The notes beneath the pieces are model-generated. The model did not search any database, was not told where the DNA came from, and saw nothing but the letters and a program-made list of their open reading frames with translations. Position numbers and translations under genes: made by a program. This document shows, piece after piece, positions 37,137 through 47,900 of a stretch of 64,000 nt of DNA (position 1 is the stretch's first letter; each line of letters opens with the position of its first letter). The stretch is from an uncultured Aquimarina sp. (lineage in GTDB: Bacteria; Bacteroidota; Bacteroidia; Flavobacteriales; Flavobacteriaceae). The stretch covers positions 37,536 to 101,535 of the forward strand of contig CANLMN010000016.1 in NCBI GenBank assembly GCA_947492105.1, written 5' to 3'.

Positions 37137-39335
37137 CTATTGGTTATGGGTAGTTTCTTTGGTGTTTTTGATCTTTATGTCCGTTCCAAGCCGTTGTAGA
37201 TAAGCAATGAGTGCAACAACTTCACGATTACGCATTTCTACAAATTTTTGACTGTTTTCTTGAGCATATTTTTTATCAGCCTCATAAGTTTTTGCAAAAT
37301 CAGGATCACTATAAAGATTTTTCTCTATCTGTGTACCTTGTTCTTCCATCCATTTTTGTGCCTGTGCAATTTCTTCTGTAGTATAAGGAACTCCCAGAGT
37401 TACCATTGTCCGCATTTTGTCTTCGGTACTCTCTTTGTCAAGTTCATTCTTGATTAGCCATTTATAAGATGGCATTATAGAACCAGAAGAAGTACTTTGT
37501 GGGTCATAAAAATGATTCAAATGCCAATTGTCACTATATTTTCCACCGATTCGATGCAGATCGGGTCCAGTTCTTTTACTTCCCCACAAAAATGGATGGT
37601 CATAGACAAATTCCCCAGCTTTTGAGTATTCTCCATATCGTTCTACCTCACTACGGAAGGGGCGTACCATTTGAGAGTGACAAGATACACAGCTCTCTCG
37701 GATATATAGATCACGACCCTCTAGTTCCAATGGCGTATAGGGTTTTACACTAGAAATTACAGGAATATAATCATCCACAATCAATGATGGAATAATTTGC
37801 ACCATACCACCAATAAGAATGGCAATTGTGGCATAGATGGTCAGTTTTACTGGACGACGTTCTAACCAAGTATGATATCCTTCTTTAGCTGTTTGTCTAT
37901 TGGGTACTTTTGGTAATGGAGCAGCCTCTGCGAGTTCGTCCGTTACTTTGCTTCCAGAACGTGCTGTCATCACTAGATTGTAGATACCAACTAATGCCCC
38001 TACGATAAACATGCTTCCTCCAATGGCACGCATCCAGTACATAGGGATAATTTCGCTTACCGTCTCCAAGAAGTTTCCGTATGTTAGTGTACCATCAGGG
38101 TTGAATTGCTTCCACATAGAGGCTTGTACAAAACCAGCAACATACATAGGCAATGCGTATAAAATAATTCCTAATGTCCCTATCCAAAAGTGAACATTGG
38201 CAAGTGTATTTGACCACAAAGTGGTTTTGAATAATCGAGGAACCATCCAATAGGTCATTCCAAAAGTCAGAAAACCATTCCAAGCTAGTGCGCCTACATG
38301 TACATGAGCAATAACCCAATCACTAAAGTGTGCTATGGCATTGACGTTTTTGAGAGATAATAATGGACCTTCAAAAGTAGCCATACCGTAGCCTGTTATG
38401 GCGACAACCATAAATTTGAGCACTGGATCTGTCCGTACTTTGTCCCATGCTCCTCGTAGGGTAAGCAGTCCATTGATCATACCTCCCCAAGAAGGAGCTA
38501 TAAGCATAATAGAGAATGCCACACCCAAGTTTTGTGCCCAATCTGGCAAAGCCGAATAGAGAAGGTGATGGGGACCTGCCCAGATATAAATGAATATGAG
38601 AGACCAAAAATGAACTATAGACAGTTTGTAGGAATACACAGGTCTATTGGCCGCCTTTGGGATAAAATAGTACATAAGTCCAAGGAATGGGGTTGTCAAG
38701 AAAAAGGCAACTGCGTTATGTCCATACCACCATTGTACAAGTGCATCTTGTACGCCGGCATACATAGAATAACTTTTTAGTGCACTGACTGGTAATTCCA
38801 TACTATTTACAATATGTAATACTGCTACCGTGACAAAAGTCCCTAGATAGAACCATATTGCCACATATAGATGGCGTTGCCTTCTTTTGAGTATCGTGCC
38901 GATGAGGTTTGCGCCAAAAGCAACCCAAATTAAGGCTATAGCAATATCAAAAGGCCATTCTAGTTCTGCATATTCTTTGGAGGTTGTGTATCCCAATGGT
39001 AGTGTAATTGCGGCTCCAACTATAATGGATTGCCACCCCCAGAAATTAAAGTTACTCAACCAATCTTTCCACATACGGGCTTTTAATAGTCGTTGAGAAG
39101 AGTAGTATACTCCAGCAAAAATAGCATTCCCCACAAAGGCAAAAATTACCGCATTGGTATGTAATGGTCTTAATCGACCAAAACTAAGCCACGGTACGCC
39201 GTCTGTGAGGTTAGGGAATAAAAACATAAAGGCCAATAATAAGCCAACACTCATCCCAATAATGCCCCAGAACATTGTCGCGATGATGAATTTGCGTACG
39301 ATTTGATTGTCGTAGTAGAACTTTTGTATCTCCAT
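37137..39335 (-). CDS. ccoNO: cbb3-type oxidase, fused CcoN-CcoO subunit
   Basis: Catalytic core of the high-affinity terminal oxidase. Residues 1-465 are CcoN, with twelve or so helices. H59 in RPLHTNAV, H206 in WWYGHNAVAFF, H256/H257 in GPHHLLYSA and the histidines of HVHVGALAWNG (343-353) are the heme b and CuB ligand regions. From about 485 comes the CcoO part: one membrane anchor (498-518) and a heme c site C549-C552-H553 (CVSCHSQMVRPF). The fusion is the usual Bacteroidota arrangement. It is the third gene from the regulated start at ccoS. Confidence 0.96.
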   Translation of the reverse strand: MEIQKFYYDNQIVRKFIIATMFWGIIGMSVGLLLAFMFLFPNLTDGVPWLSFGRLRPLHTNAVIFAFVGNAIFAGVYYSSQRLLKARMWKDWLSNFNFWGWQSIIVGAAITLPLGYTTSKEYAELEWPFDIAIALIWVAFGANLIGTILKRRQRHLYVAIWFYLGTFVTVAVLHIVNSMELPVSALKSYSMYAGVQDALVQWWYGHNAVAFFLTTPFLGLMYYFIPKAANRPVYSYKLSIVHFWSLIFIYIWAGPHHLLYSALPDWAQNLGVAFSIMLIAPSWGGMINGLLTLRGAWDKVRTDPVLKFMVVAITGYGMATFEGPLLSLKNVNAIAHFSDWVIAHVHVGALAWNGFLTFGMTYWMVPRLFKTTLWSNTLANVHFWIGTLGIILYALPMYVAGFVQASMWKQFNPDGTLTYGNFLETVSEIIPMYWMRAIGGSMFIVGALVGIYNLVMTARSGSKVTDELAEAAPLPKVPNRQTAKEGYHTWLERRPVKLTIYATIAILIGGMVQIIPSLIVDDYIPVISSVKPYTPLELEGRDLYIRESCVSCHSQMVRPFRSEVERYGEYSKAGEFVYDHPFLWGSKRTGPDLHRIGGKYSDNWHLNHFYDPQSTSSGSIMPSYKWLIKNELDKESTEDKMRTMVTLGVPYTTEEIAQAQKWMEEQGTQIEKNLYSDPDFAKTYEADKKYAQENSQKFVEMRNREVVALIAYLQRLGTDIKIKNTKETTHNQ

Positions 39336-39392
39336 AGTTACTTCTATTGATCGTTGAATGGTATATCTAATTAGCTATTATTTTGAATACCG

Positions 39393-39599
39393 CTAAACTT
39401 TATTTGGCAGGGATGACTCTTTGGTTGATGCATCGGATTCGAGGGTCGGTTCTTTGACAATCTCGTCCTCAAAAAGCATTCGTACAGATGGCGTATAGGT
39501 ATCGTCGTATTGTCCACTTTTTACAGAAAAAATGAATGCTGCAAAAAAGACTAGTGCTACGATAACACTAATTGCCAAAAGCATATAAATAATACTCAT
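39393..39599 (-). CDS. ccoS: cbb3 oxidase maturation protein CcoS
   Basis: 68-residue single-span membrane protein. The helix covers residues 4-27 (MLLAISVIVALVFFAAFIF), followed by SVKSGQYDD and a short acidic tail, typical of CcoS, which is required for cofactor insertion into the oxidase. It is the first gene after a palindromic site and starts the transcription unit that runs to the DsbD_2-like gene. Confidence 0.92.
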   Translation of the reverse strand: MSIIYMLLAISVIVALVFFAAFIFSVKSGQYDDTYTPSVRMLFEDEIVKEPTLESDASTKESSLPNKV

Positions 39600-39647
39600 A
39601 CCTGCCTGAATTATGAGGTAAAATTACTGAGGATGATTTGTAAAAAA

Positions 39648-39663
39648 GATGACATTTGTCAGC
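39648..39663 (-). promoter_or_regulatory. palindromic operator candidate for the cco operon
   Basis: TGACAAATGTCA (39661-39650) is a perfect 5+2+5 inverted repeat, followed by TCTTTTTT. The site is centred about 56 bases before the ccoS start and is nearly identical to the one before ccoI (44038-44053). A Crp/Fnr-type dimer is a plausible reader; the regulator is not known. Confidence 0.55.
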
Positions 39664-39711
39664 TTTGTAATAATGTTAATTTTTTCTAAATATTAGTATT
39701 GCAAATCATCT

Positions 39712-41520
39712 CTATACCTCTTTTTTATTCAGGTAGTTAACTTGGTTTTGATAGCTTTCAAGTTTGCTCTTTTCTTTTGCCAAAGCAGTAAGTATCGCTG
39801 ATTTTTTTGCCTGAAAACTGGTGCTTTCTTGCAAAAAAAGCTGTTGATAATAGGTGATTCCTTCCAACATATTTTTTATGAACCTAGAAAGGTATTTGTA
39901 CTGTTTTATATCTAATGGAAGAATGACTTCGCGTAGTTGATTTGTGAAGTATTCCATGTAAATTTGCAATTCTTTGACAAACATATTCGGACGATCATCA
40001 AGGGTTAGCTCGTGATCTTTGTGATATATGTGATCCACCATTTCTTGTAACTTCATCGTCCTCGAAAAATAAGCCAAATTAGGTCCTGGACAAACAGATA
40101 CACCTGTTCCTTCTACCTTGGTGGTAATATTGTTAACCAACAGTGCTGCTGTCCCCAAGCCTACACAAGTACAGGATTTTTCTGTGATTTTATGAAATGC
40201 TTTTTCGTATTCTTTTTTTGGAAGATTTTTCTTGTCTAATTCTTTTAATTTCAAAAATTGATACTGACGCGAAGCTGTACAGAGACCTTTTTCATCAAAC
40301 TCTTTATTCAAACTAACATATTTCTTCGGGCAGGAGCTACCTGGTCTACCTTTGTCTATATGGGCTTTTTTTTCTAGATCCTTTGTGTTTCCTCTTAGGT
40401 TATTGAAAGGAATTCCCAAAGGAGAAATAGCACTCAGATAAATATCTTTTTCTTGTGCTTTTTCTAATTTTTCTCTTGTTACTCTATCAACAAGTGTAAC
40501 CTCTGGTACGAGTAAGAATGGGCTGCCCCAACCTACAGAATCTACATTATAGTGTTCTTGCAAAAATTGATGTTCTTCTGTTGTTCCTACACCACCTTGT
40601 GCGCTGATCTTGATAGAAAGGGGAGTACTTGGCACAGCATATTTTTTTTGAATCAATGCTTTTTCAAGAAGGCTAAATAAGGTTTCTGTCAATTCTTTTT
40701 TGGAGTCTCTAAACTGTGCCAAAATGGGACCTATCAAATAGCCATCGGTAGCAAAGGCGTGCCCTCCGCAGTTCAGGCCAGATTCGATACGAAACTCGGA
40801 AACCCAGATGCCTTTTTTTGCAAGAAATTTTCCTTGAATAAGTGCAGAACGATAGTCACTTACTTTCAAAATAATTTTCTTTTTTATAATGCCATTCTTA
40901 TTGGGATAAAAATCTTTGAAGGTTTCCAAATAACCGTATAAACGTGGATTCATACCTGCTGATAATACGAGTGATGAGCTTAATGTACTGGTCGCAAAAC
41001 CTCTTAGTGCGGCATGAGCATCGTTATAAATAGTGTCTAATTTTTTGCCATTTTGATAATTCTCTTTATCAACCTTGGTCATAATATTTACATCAATACT
41101 ACCCATAGTGAGCGTATCATCTAACCATTTTTTGATCGTTTCCTTATTCGTAGCACTCTCTGAGAATTTTTGTAATTTAGCGCTTATTTGAGCTCCATTT
41201 GGTACCAAAGAGAGGTACTGCTGTAACTCTTTGCTATAACCTTTATGGAGATTCTTCATAATACGGAATTTCTCTTCAGAAATAGCATGAATTAAGTTGA
41301 GGTAAGAGGTTATCCGTTTAGCTCTAAAATCTTCAAAAGAATTTTTAATTTCGGTAAAAGGGAGTGCTAATTTTTGGGAATATACTTTGCGTAATTTTTC
41401 TAATAACTCATCATCCACAAGAGAAATCACAGAATCAATACCTAAATGAGCCACTTTTGTTGGAGTATCGGCAGTAAATCCAATACCCATTACTGGTATA
41501 TGAAATGAATGTTTTTGCAT
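39712..41520 (-). CDS. uncharacterised 602-residue protein, FMN-barrel-like, in the cbb3 locus
   Basis: Unrecognised by name. The N-terminal VMGIGFTADTPTKVAHLGI, ESGLNCGGHAF (247-256) and KISAQGGVGTTEEHQF followed by VDSVGWGSPFLLVPE (304-340) follow the order of nitronate monooxygenase-type FMN barrels (AGGH; then AAGG.. and GT.FL..E). Cysteines at 251, 397, 414, 450, 452 and 477, several in a Cys-rich segment of the last third (KSCTC, SVCPGPN), are not typical of that family and could bind iron-sulfur or copper. No transmembrane segment or signal peptide is visible, so it is cytoplasmic. It starts 33 bases after the ccoI stop and shares its operator. Function unknown; redox help to oxidase assembly is inference. 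Confidence 0.6.
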   Translation of the reverse strand: MQKHSFHIPVMGIGFTADTPTKVAHLGIDSVISLVDDELLEKLRKVYSQKLALPFTEIKNSFEDFRAKRITSYLNLIHAISEEKFRIMKNLHKGYSKELQQYLSLVPNGAQISAKLQKFSESATNKETIKKWLDDTLTMGSIDVNIMTKVDKENYQNGKKLDTIYNDAHAALRGFATSTLSSSLVLSAGMNPRLYGYLETFKDFYPNKNGIIKKKIILKVSDYRSALIQGKFLAKKGIWVSEFRIESGLNCGGHAFATDGYLIGPILAQFRDSKKELTETLFSLLEKALIQKKYAVPSTPLSIKISAQGGVGTTEEHQFLQEHYNVDSVGWGSPFLLVPEVTLVDRVTREKLEKAQEKDIYLSAISPLGIPFNNLRGNTKDLEKKAHIDKGRPGSSCPKKYVSLNKEFDEKGLCTASRQYQFLKLKELDKKNLPKKEYEKAFHKITEKSCTCVGLGTAALLVNNITTKVEGTGVSVCPGPNLAYFSRTMKLQEMVDHIYHKDHELTLDDRPNMFVKELQIYMEYFTNQLREVILPLDIKQYKYLSRFIKNMLEGITYYQQLFLQESTSFQAKKSAILTALAKEKSKLESYQNQVNYLNKKEV

Positions 41521-41553
41521 GTTGTTTATATTTGGATTATAGTAGTTAAAGTG

Positions 41554-43959
41554 TCATGATTTTTTTCGTGATTGATAAAGGTCTTTTCCCAATAAATAAG
41601 TGAATATTGTCGTGAATACAACAATACTTATAGAACTAAGGGGCATCAATATTGCCGCAACCACTGGAGCAAGGTTTCCTGTAATGGCAAATGCCAAGCC
41701 AATGAGATTATAGCAGAGCGAAAAAATAAAAGCGTATTTGATAACCTTTATACCTTTTCTAGAAAGTGATAAAAGTTGTGGAATACTCTGAAAATTTGAA
41801 GCGTCTAAAATCCCATCGCAGGCAGGAGAGAAGATGTTTACATTTTCTGAAATAGCCAACCCTACATCACTTTGAGCTAGCGCTCCTGCATCATTAAGCC
41901 CATCACCAATCATTAGGACATTACTACCATTGTTTTGTAGTTCTTTTATGTAATGAAGTTTATCTTCTGGCTTTTGGTTAAACAAGAGTGTTGTGTTCTG
42001 TGGGAGTATGTTTGACAAATATTCTTTTTCACCATCGTTATCTCCAGATAGAATTACAATTTTTACAGTAGTTTTTAGTTGATCAAAAACAGTTTTTAAA
42101 CCTTCTCGGTATTCATTATAAAATAGATAACACCCCTTGTATTCTTCATCAGCGCTAATATGAACGGCTGTTTTTTGATGAGATAGCGAAGTCTTTGCAC
42201 TTATAGTGTCTACAAAACCATAAGAACCGATCTTGATTTGATGATTGTCTATGACTCCTGTAATCCCTTGGCCTATTTCTTCCTCAAAATAATCGAGGCT
42301 ATGTATATCATTTTTGTCAAGAATCGTATACAATGAGCGACTCAATGGATGGTTAGATGCCCGTAATGTATTTGATAGCAGGTGTTTTTCTTGCTGGGTT
42401 AATGCGATACCCTCATAGAGAATGGTGTTTTTTGTATTTGTAGTCAAGGTTCCTGTTTTATCAAACACCACCGTATCTATATGAGCGAGTTGCTCTATAA
42501 CAGCACTATTTTTCATATACGTCTTATTCCGTCCAAAAATCCGTAACAAATTCCCCAATGTAAATGGAGCAGCCAAGGCAATAGCACATGGACAGGCTAC
42601 AATCAATACGGCGGTAAACACGTTCAGTGCTATTGTCGGTTCAATAAATAACCAAATAATAGTTGCTAAAAATGCTATGAGTAATAAACCAATGGTGAAA
42701 CGCTGGCTAATATTATCTGTAAGAGACTGAAAAGTGCTCTGCTTGTTTTTTGAAAAAACGTCATTGGACCATAGTTGAGTGAGATAACTTTGTTCTACAG
42801 ATTTAAGAACTTCTACCTCTAGGACTCCAGCTTGCTGTCGTCCACCAGCAAATAGTTGATCACCTGATAATTTTGTAACTGGTTCAGCTTCGCCAGTAAC
42901 AAAACTGTAATCAATCAAGGCATTTCCTTTTATAAGAATAGCATCTACGGGTAGTAGTTCATTATTTCTAATAAGGATACGATCTCCTTTTTTTAATTCA
43001 TATACCTGGGCCTGTTCTTCTTCTAGAGTTGTTGTGTTTTTTAGTATTCTAGTGACAGCAATAGGGAAGTAGGATTTGTAATCTCGCTCAAAAGAAAGAA
43101 ATGCATACGTTTTTTGCTGAAAAAATTTACCCAACAACAAAAAGAATATGAGTCCAGCCATACTGTCAAAAAAACCAGTCCCCCAATCCATAATAATCTC
43201 TATTGTAGAACGGATAAATAATACCGTAATACCAATAGCAATAGGTACATCGATATTCAGTATTTTGGAGGATAATCCCTTGTATGCAGAAACAAAATAG
43301 TCACTACCAGCGTAGCCTGCTACGGGTACAGCAAAAACAAACATGAGCCAACGAAAAATGTGTTTGAATTTCTCTAACCAAAATTCATTTACTTCAAAAT
43401 ATTCTGGAAATGAAAGGAACATGATGTTGCCAAAAGCAAACCCTGCTACTCCCAGTTTATAGATCAAACTTCGGTCAATTGTGGTATTTTTTTCTTTGGT
43501 GTCCTCTAGTGATATATAGGGTTCATACCCTATTTTTGCTAGTAATAGCACAAGTTTTTTTAGGGTTAGTTCTTTTGAAGAGAATGTAATACGAACTTTT
43601 TTTTGAGTAAAATTAACCTGAGCTGTTTTTACAGCAGGATGTAATTTATTAAGGTTTTCTAATACCCAGATACAAGAACTACAATGAATTGATGGAATTA
43701 ATAAGGAGACTACCTGCGTATCTTGTTCATCAAACTCTAGGAGGGTAGTGACAATATGCTTGTTTTCTAAAAAATCAAACTTTTCTTCTTGTAATAGAGG
43801 GGCAGTGCCGGGGGTATTTGTAAGATCATAATAATAGGATAAGTTGTTGTCATTAAGAATATCAAATACAGTTTTGCATCCATAACAGCAAAAGGATTTG
43901 TTGTTATGCGATATAGTAGTATTAGTGCATTCATCACCGCAATGGAAACATGTTGACAT
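41554..43959 (-). CDS. ccoI: copper-translocating P-type ATPase CcoI/FixI
   Basis: P1B-type ATPase that exports copper for the oxidase. An N-terminal Cys-rich segment (CFHCGDEC and CCYGCKTVF, residues 4-28) is followed by an HMA-like metal-binding domain with C93-S-S-C96, transmembrane helices from about 165, TGE at 355-357, the ion-binding CPC at 456-458, D500 in DKTGTLT and GDGLNDAGAL. At 801 residues it is the long FixI type, with the ZZ-like cysteine start. It is the first gene of its unit and lies downstream of a palindromic operator candidate. Confidence 0.95.
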   Translation of the reverse strand: MSTCFHCGDECTNTTISHNNKSFCCYGCKTVFDILNDNNLSYYYDLTNTPGTAPLLQEEKFDFLENKHIVTTLLEFDEQDTQVVSLLIPSIHCSSCIWVLENLNKLHPAVKTAQVNFTQKKVRITFSSKELTLKKLVLLLAKIGYEPYISLEDTKEKNTTIDRSLIYKLGVAGFAFGNIMFLSFPEYFEVNEFWLEKFKHIFRWLMFVFAVPVAGYAGSDYFVSAYKGLSSKILNIDVPIAIGITVLFIRSTIEIIMDWGTGFFDSMAGLIFFLLLGKFFQQKTYAFLSFERDYKSYFPIAVTRILKNTTTLEEEQAQVYELKKGDRILIRNNELLPVDAILIKGNALIDYSFVTGEAEPVTKLSGDQLFAGGRQQAGVLEVEVLKSVEQSYLTQLWSNDVFSKNKQSTFQSLTDNISQRFTIGLLLIAFLATIIWLFIEPTIALNVFTAVLIVACPCAIALAAPFTLGNLLRIFGRNKTYMKNSAVIEQLAHIDTVVFDKTGTLTTNTKNTILYEGIALTQQEKHLLSNTLRASNHPLSRSLYTILDKNDIHSLDYFEEEIGQGITGVIDNHQIKIGSYGFVDTISAKTSLSHQKTAVHISADEEYKGCYLFYNEYREGLKTVFDQLKTTVKIVILSGDNDGEKEYLSNILPQNTTLLFNQKPEDKLHYIKELQNNGSNVLMIGDGLNDAGALAQSDVGLAISENVNIFSPACDGILDASNFQSIPQLLSLSRKGIKVIKYAFIFSLCYNLIGLAFAITGNLAPVVAAILMPLSSISIVVFTTIFTYLLGKDLYQSRKKS

Positions 43960-44037
43960 GATTATTCAAATTTACTCAAGAGCTCAAAGGGCTCTTTTAT
44001 CGCTAGTACAAAGCTGCGTAAATTGAGGGTTGAAAAA

Positions 44038-44053
44038 GATGACTTTTGTCACC
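44038..44053 (-). promoter_or_regulatory. palindromic operator candidate for ccoI
   Basis: Minus strand TGACAAAAGTCA (44051-44040) followed by TCTTTTTCAA. Four outer pairs are perfect (TGAC/GTCA). It differs from the ccoS site at one centre base, and TGACAAAWGTCATCTTTTT is common to both. It is centred about 86 bases before the ccoI start. Base 44161 onward is repeat A3; nothing else is seen between. Confidence 0.55.
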
Positions 44054-44160
44054 GTTTTGGGAATAAAAATGGTTGTTTGATCCCAAATAACCTAAATAAG
44101 GTGAGTTAAGGGGCGCTATTTTTGGCAGAAATCCTAAAAACAACTTCTTTTTTTATTAGT

Positions 44161-44327
44161 TATACCAAATTAGCTATATAATGTTGCATATCGATTTGTT
44201 CTTTTTCTATCTAAACGGCTTGTTTACATATTCCATAACTAAGGTTATGCAATAGCATCACAGTGTTTTTACATAAAAAAGTAACAGCGTCATTCAAACG
44301 AATCTATATAGCTAAATTGAATTGTAT
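44161..44327 (-). repeat. interspersed repeat family A, copy A3
   Basis: Reverse complement of A2 over about 167 bp: ATACCAAATTAGCTATATAA, then TTCTTTTTC, TCCATAACTAAGGTTATGC, TCACAGTGTTTTTACAT and AGCTAAATTGAATTGT. It lies in the intergenic space upstream of ccoI. Confidence 0.78.
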
Positions 44328-44953
44328 TAGATCTCTTTTTGAAGTATGGTTTGTTAACTTTCTTAGTCCAGAATTTTTTTTGCTTGGAGGTAATTGAAAT
44401 TATACTTCTGAACGGTGGTTTTGTTAACGAACTAGTTTGCGTTTTTTTTAATTCTGACAGATCTATCAGAAGGGCGTAAACAGCTGGTAGTTTATTGATT
44501 AATTGAAGTATTTTTTGTAGTTTATAGTAGTGTTCAGCGCTAATAATAGACAAAAATTGCGGAGCAAAGAGCATTTTTATAGCCAAATGCTAAAAGTTGT
44601 AACCTATCCCAGAAGGATAGATAAACTAGGAATAATAGTTAGGAAAAAGTCAAAATTTCTACGATTCAGTTTGTATAATTTCATGAAACTTTAATAATAT
44701 CATAACATTTGATCCATGATAACTGAAGTATTTTCGCTTGTTGTAAATGAACTCCTCTTGACGTTTCGTTTTGGACCGAAAATGATATAAAATTTGACTA
44801 AATAAGGTGCTTATTGAAATTCATGGTAGCGCCCACGGATAAGAAAAGTAACGAAAGATGGACGAATTTGATTCATTTTTTAGGAAAAAAGACGGAATCA
44901 CGATGAGTTCATAGGTACGAACTACTTAGTAAACACTAATTTTAAAAATTATT
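44328..44953. other. intergenic, upstream of the T9SS nuclease
   Basis: Contains a minus-strand open frame of about 90 codons (44290-44574) that runs into repeat A3 and has no recognisable domain, one reverse copy of the GAAACGTCAAGA word (44767-44748), and a leader with no clear promoter. Confidence 0.4.
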
Positions 44954-47900
44954 ATGAAAAAGACACAATTTTATCAAAGTTGCGTTTTTGCATTCCTATT
45001 TGCATTAACAACTTTTGCAACAAATGCACAAACTGTATTTATCAATGAAATTCATTATGATAATTCGGGAAGTGATGTAGCAGAAGCCATTGAAATAGCA
45101 GGACCAGCAGGTACAGATCTCAATGGTTGGAAAATTGAATTATATAACGGAAAAAATGGAGCTGTATATAATACATTGGATCTAACAGAGATATTAACAA
45201 ACGATGCACAGGGGTATGGTTTTTCGGTTCTAAATTTACCAACAAATGGTTTGCAAAACGGGGCTCCCGATGGTCTAGCACTTATTGATGCTACAAATAC
45301 AGTGATACAGTTTTTGAGTTATGAAGGGGTTGTAACAGCTGTTAATGGAATAGCAAACGGGCAAACTAGTACTGATATTGGGGTTTCAGAAAGTTCTAGT
45401 ACCGCAATTGGAGCCTCTTTACAACTTACGGGAACGGGGAATACTGCAGCTGATTTTAGTTGGGAAGCTTTTTCTGCAAATACCTATGATACCATTAATA
45501 CTGGGCAATCGTTTGGTGGTATAGTGCCGTCCATTCCTCCGAGTATCCTCATCAATGAGTTAGATGCTGATACTGTAGGGAGCGATATGTTAGAGTTTAT
45601 AGAACTTTATGATGGCGGAAAAGGGAACACCTCTTTGGATGGATTACTGTTAGTCTTTTTTAATGGAAATAATAACCAAAGTTATCGTACCATAAGTTTG
45701 TCTGGTTTGGAAACTACAGAAACAGGGTATTTTGTTATTGGAAATGAAGGAGTCGAGAACGTAAACTTTGTGATACCAAATAATAGTATACAAAATGGTG
45801 CAGATGCGATTGTTTTGTATAAAGAAACTGAAATGAATTTTCCTAATGGAACAGGAATCGAAACCGAAAATATTATAGATGCCATTGTCTATGGTACTAA
45901 TGATGCAGACGACCTAGAGTTATTGACGTTATTAAATCAAGGACAACTTCAGCTTAATGAGAGTATTAATAGTAAGCAGGATGTAGAATCTTTACAGCGT
46001 ATCGAGAATGGAACTGGTGGAGCAAGGAACACAGAAACATATCAAGCTGCTGCTCCAACTCCCGGGCTTACTAATAATCTAGATATTATAACCCCTCCGC
46101 CATCGACAGAAATTATACCTATAGTTGCTGCACGTAATACTGCGCTAGGTACTACTGTGACTATCACAGGAACACTTACCGTTTCTGATCAATTTGGAGG
46201 TGCTGCATATATACAGGATAAGACAGGAGGTATCGCTGTATTTGATGAGCGCATTCATGGGCAAAATAATTTTGCGATAGGTGATTCTATAACGATAACA
46301 GGTGTACGTGATGCATTTCAGGATCAAATACAATTGAGTAGCCTTACTACAATTGTAGCTAATGGAGTTGCTCAAAAACCTATTGTACCTTTGGTTATTA
46401 GCTTGTCAGAATTGGAACAACATTCTGGTGAATTAGTACAGCTTACTAATGTTAGTTTTCCCAATCCAGGAGATTTATTATTTGGTAATTCAAATTTTAT
46501 ATTGCGTGATCGTAGTGGAGAGGGAGCGTTGCGGATTGATAATGAGGTAGCACTGGTTGGTTTGGCGCAACCTACTACTTGTGATACTGTAATAGGAGTG
46601 GTGAGCCGCTTTAGGGATTTTTATCAATTATTACCACGAGAAACAAGTGATTTGCCATGTGCAGAGGCATATGTACCACTTGGAGGCACTAGTACTATAG
46701 CCAAAGAGGATACTTTTGATATAGCAACATGGAATATTGAGTGGTTTGGAGATGAAGGTAATTCTCCGGCCTCAGGTAGTCCGATGTCAGATGCTATCCA
46801 ACGTGATAGTGTTCGTACAATCTTAAAAAAATTAGATGCAGATGTTATTGCGGTTGAGGAAATTGCTGATGATGTGTTATTCAGAGAACTTGTTGATGGA
46901 TTAGATGGGTACGAGTATATATTATCGGATGCAGTATCATCACCAGAAAGTTCGGGTGTAAAACAAAAAGTTGGTTTTATTTATAAAACAAGTGTTGTGA
47001 CTCCAAAAACAACACGTGCCATGTTCCGTTCGATACATCCAGCTTATAATGGAGGTGATACTTCTGTATTATCTCAGTATCCAGAAGGAGCTGCGGATCG
47101 TTTTTATGCAAGTGGTCGTTTACCATTTTTGATGACGGCTGATGTGACTTTGAATGGAAAAACAGAGGTTATCGATTTGATAGCACTGCATGCACGAGCG
47201 AACAATAGTCGTAACCCGCAACAGCGATATGATTTCAGAAAATTTGATGTAGAAGTGCTAAAAGATTCTTTGGATACTAATTTTGCAGAGCGAAATGTAA
47301 TTGTTTTGGGAGATTACAATGATGATGTTGATGAAACAGTAGCTGATGTAGCTACCACAGTTAGTACATTTCAAAGTTTTGTAGAAGATATGCAAAACTA
47401 TACGATTGTTACAAAAACTTTGAGCGATGCCGGTTTTCGATCTTTTGTCTCTAGAGAGAATATGATTGATCATATCATGATTTCGAATGAATTGAATGAT
47501 AATTATGTACAAAACTCTGCAGATGTAGGGTATCAATTCTATGATAATGATTATAGTAATACAGTATCGGATCATTTATTAGTGACTGCTAGATTGTTTA
47601 TCGGAGCTACCGAAGAAGATCAAAATGCAATTACAGGATTTACATTGGTTAATGCAGCTTCTAATCAAATTATTGGAGCGTTAGAGAATGGAGCAGAGAT
47701 TGACGTAACTTCTTTGGGGACTTCGTATTTGTCCTTTATTGCTCAAACAAGCTCAGAAAAGGTTGGTAGTGTTGCATTGACACTTGATGGGCCTGTGTCA
47801 GGAACAAGAATAGAGAATAGTGCTCCCTATACGATGTTTGGAGATATTCCAAATTTGTTTTTTGGTAAGACCTTACTTCCGGGGAGCTATACACTTACAG

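Noticed and set aside
38095-38607. Open frames antisense or out of frame within ccoNO
   Set aside because: They are alternative frames of a certain gene with high codon-usage signal in the CcoNO frame.
44290-44586. 98-codon minus-strand open frame next to repeat A3
   Set aside because: Starts with TTG or an internal ATG, has no recognisable domain, and its 3' part is the repeat itself. At most a gene fragment.
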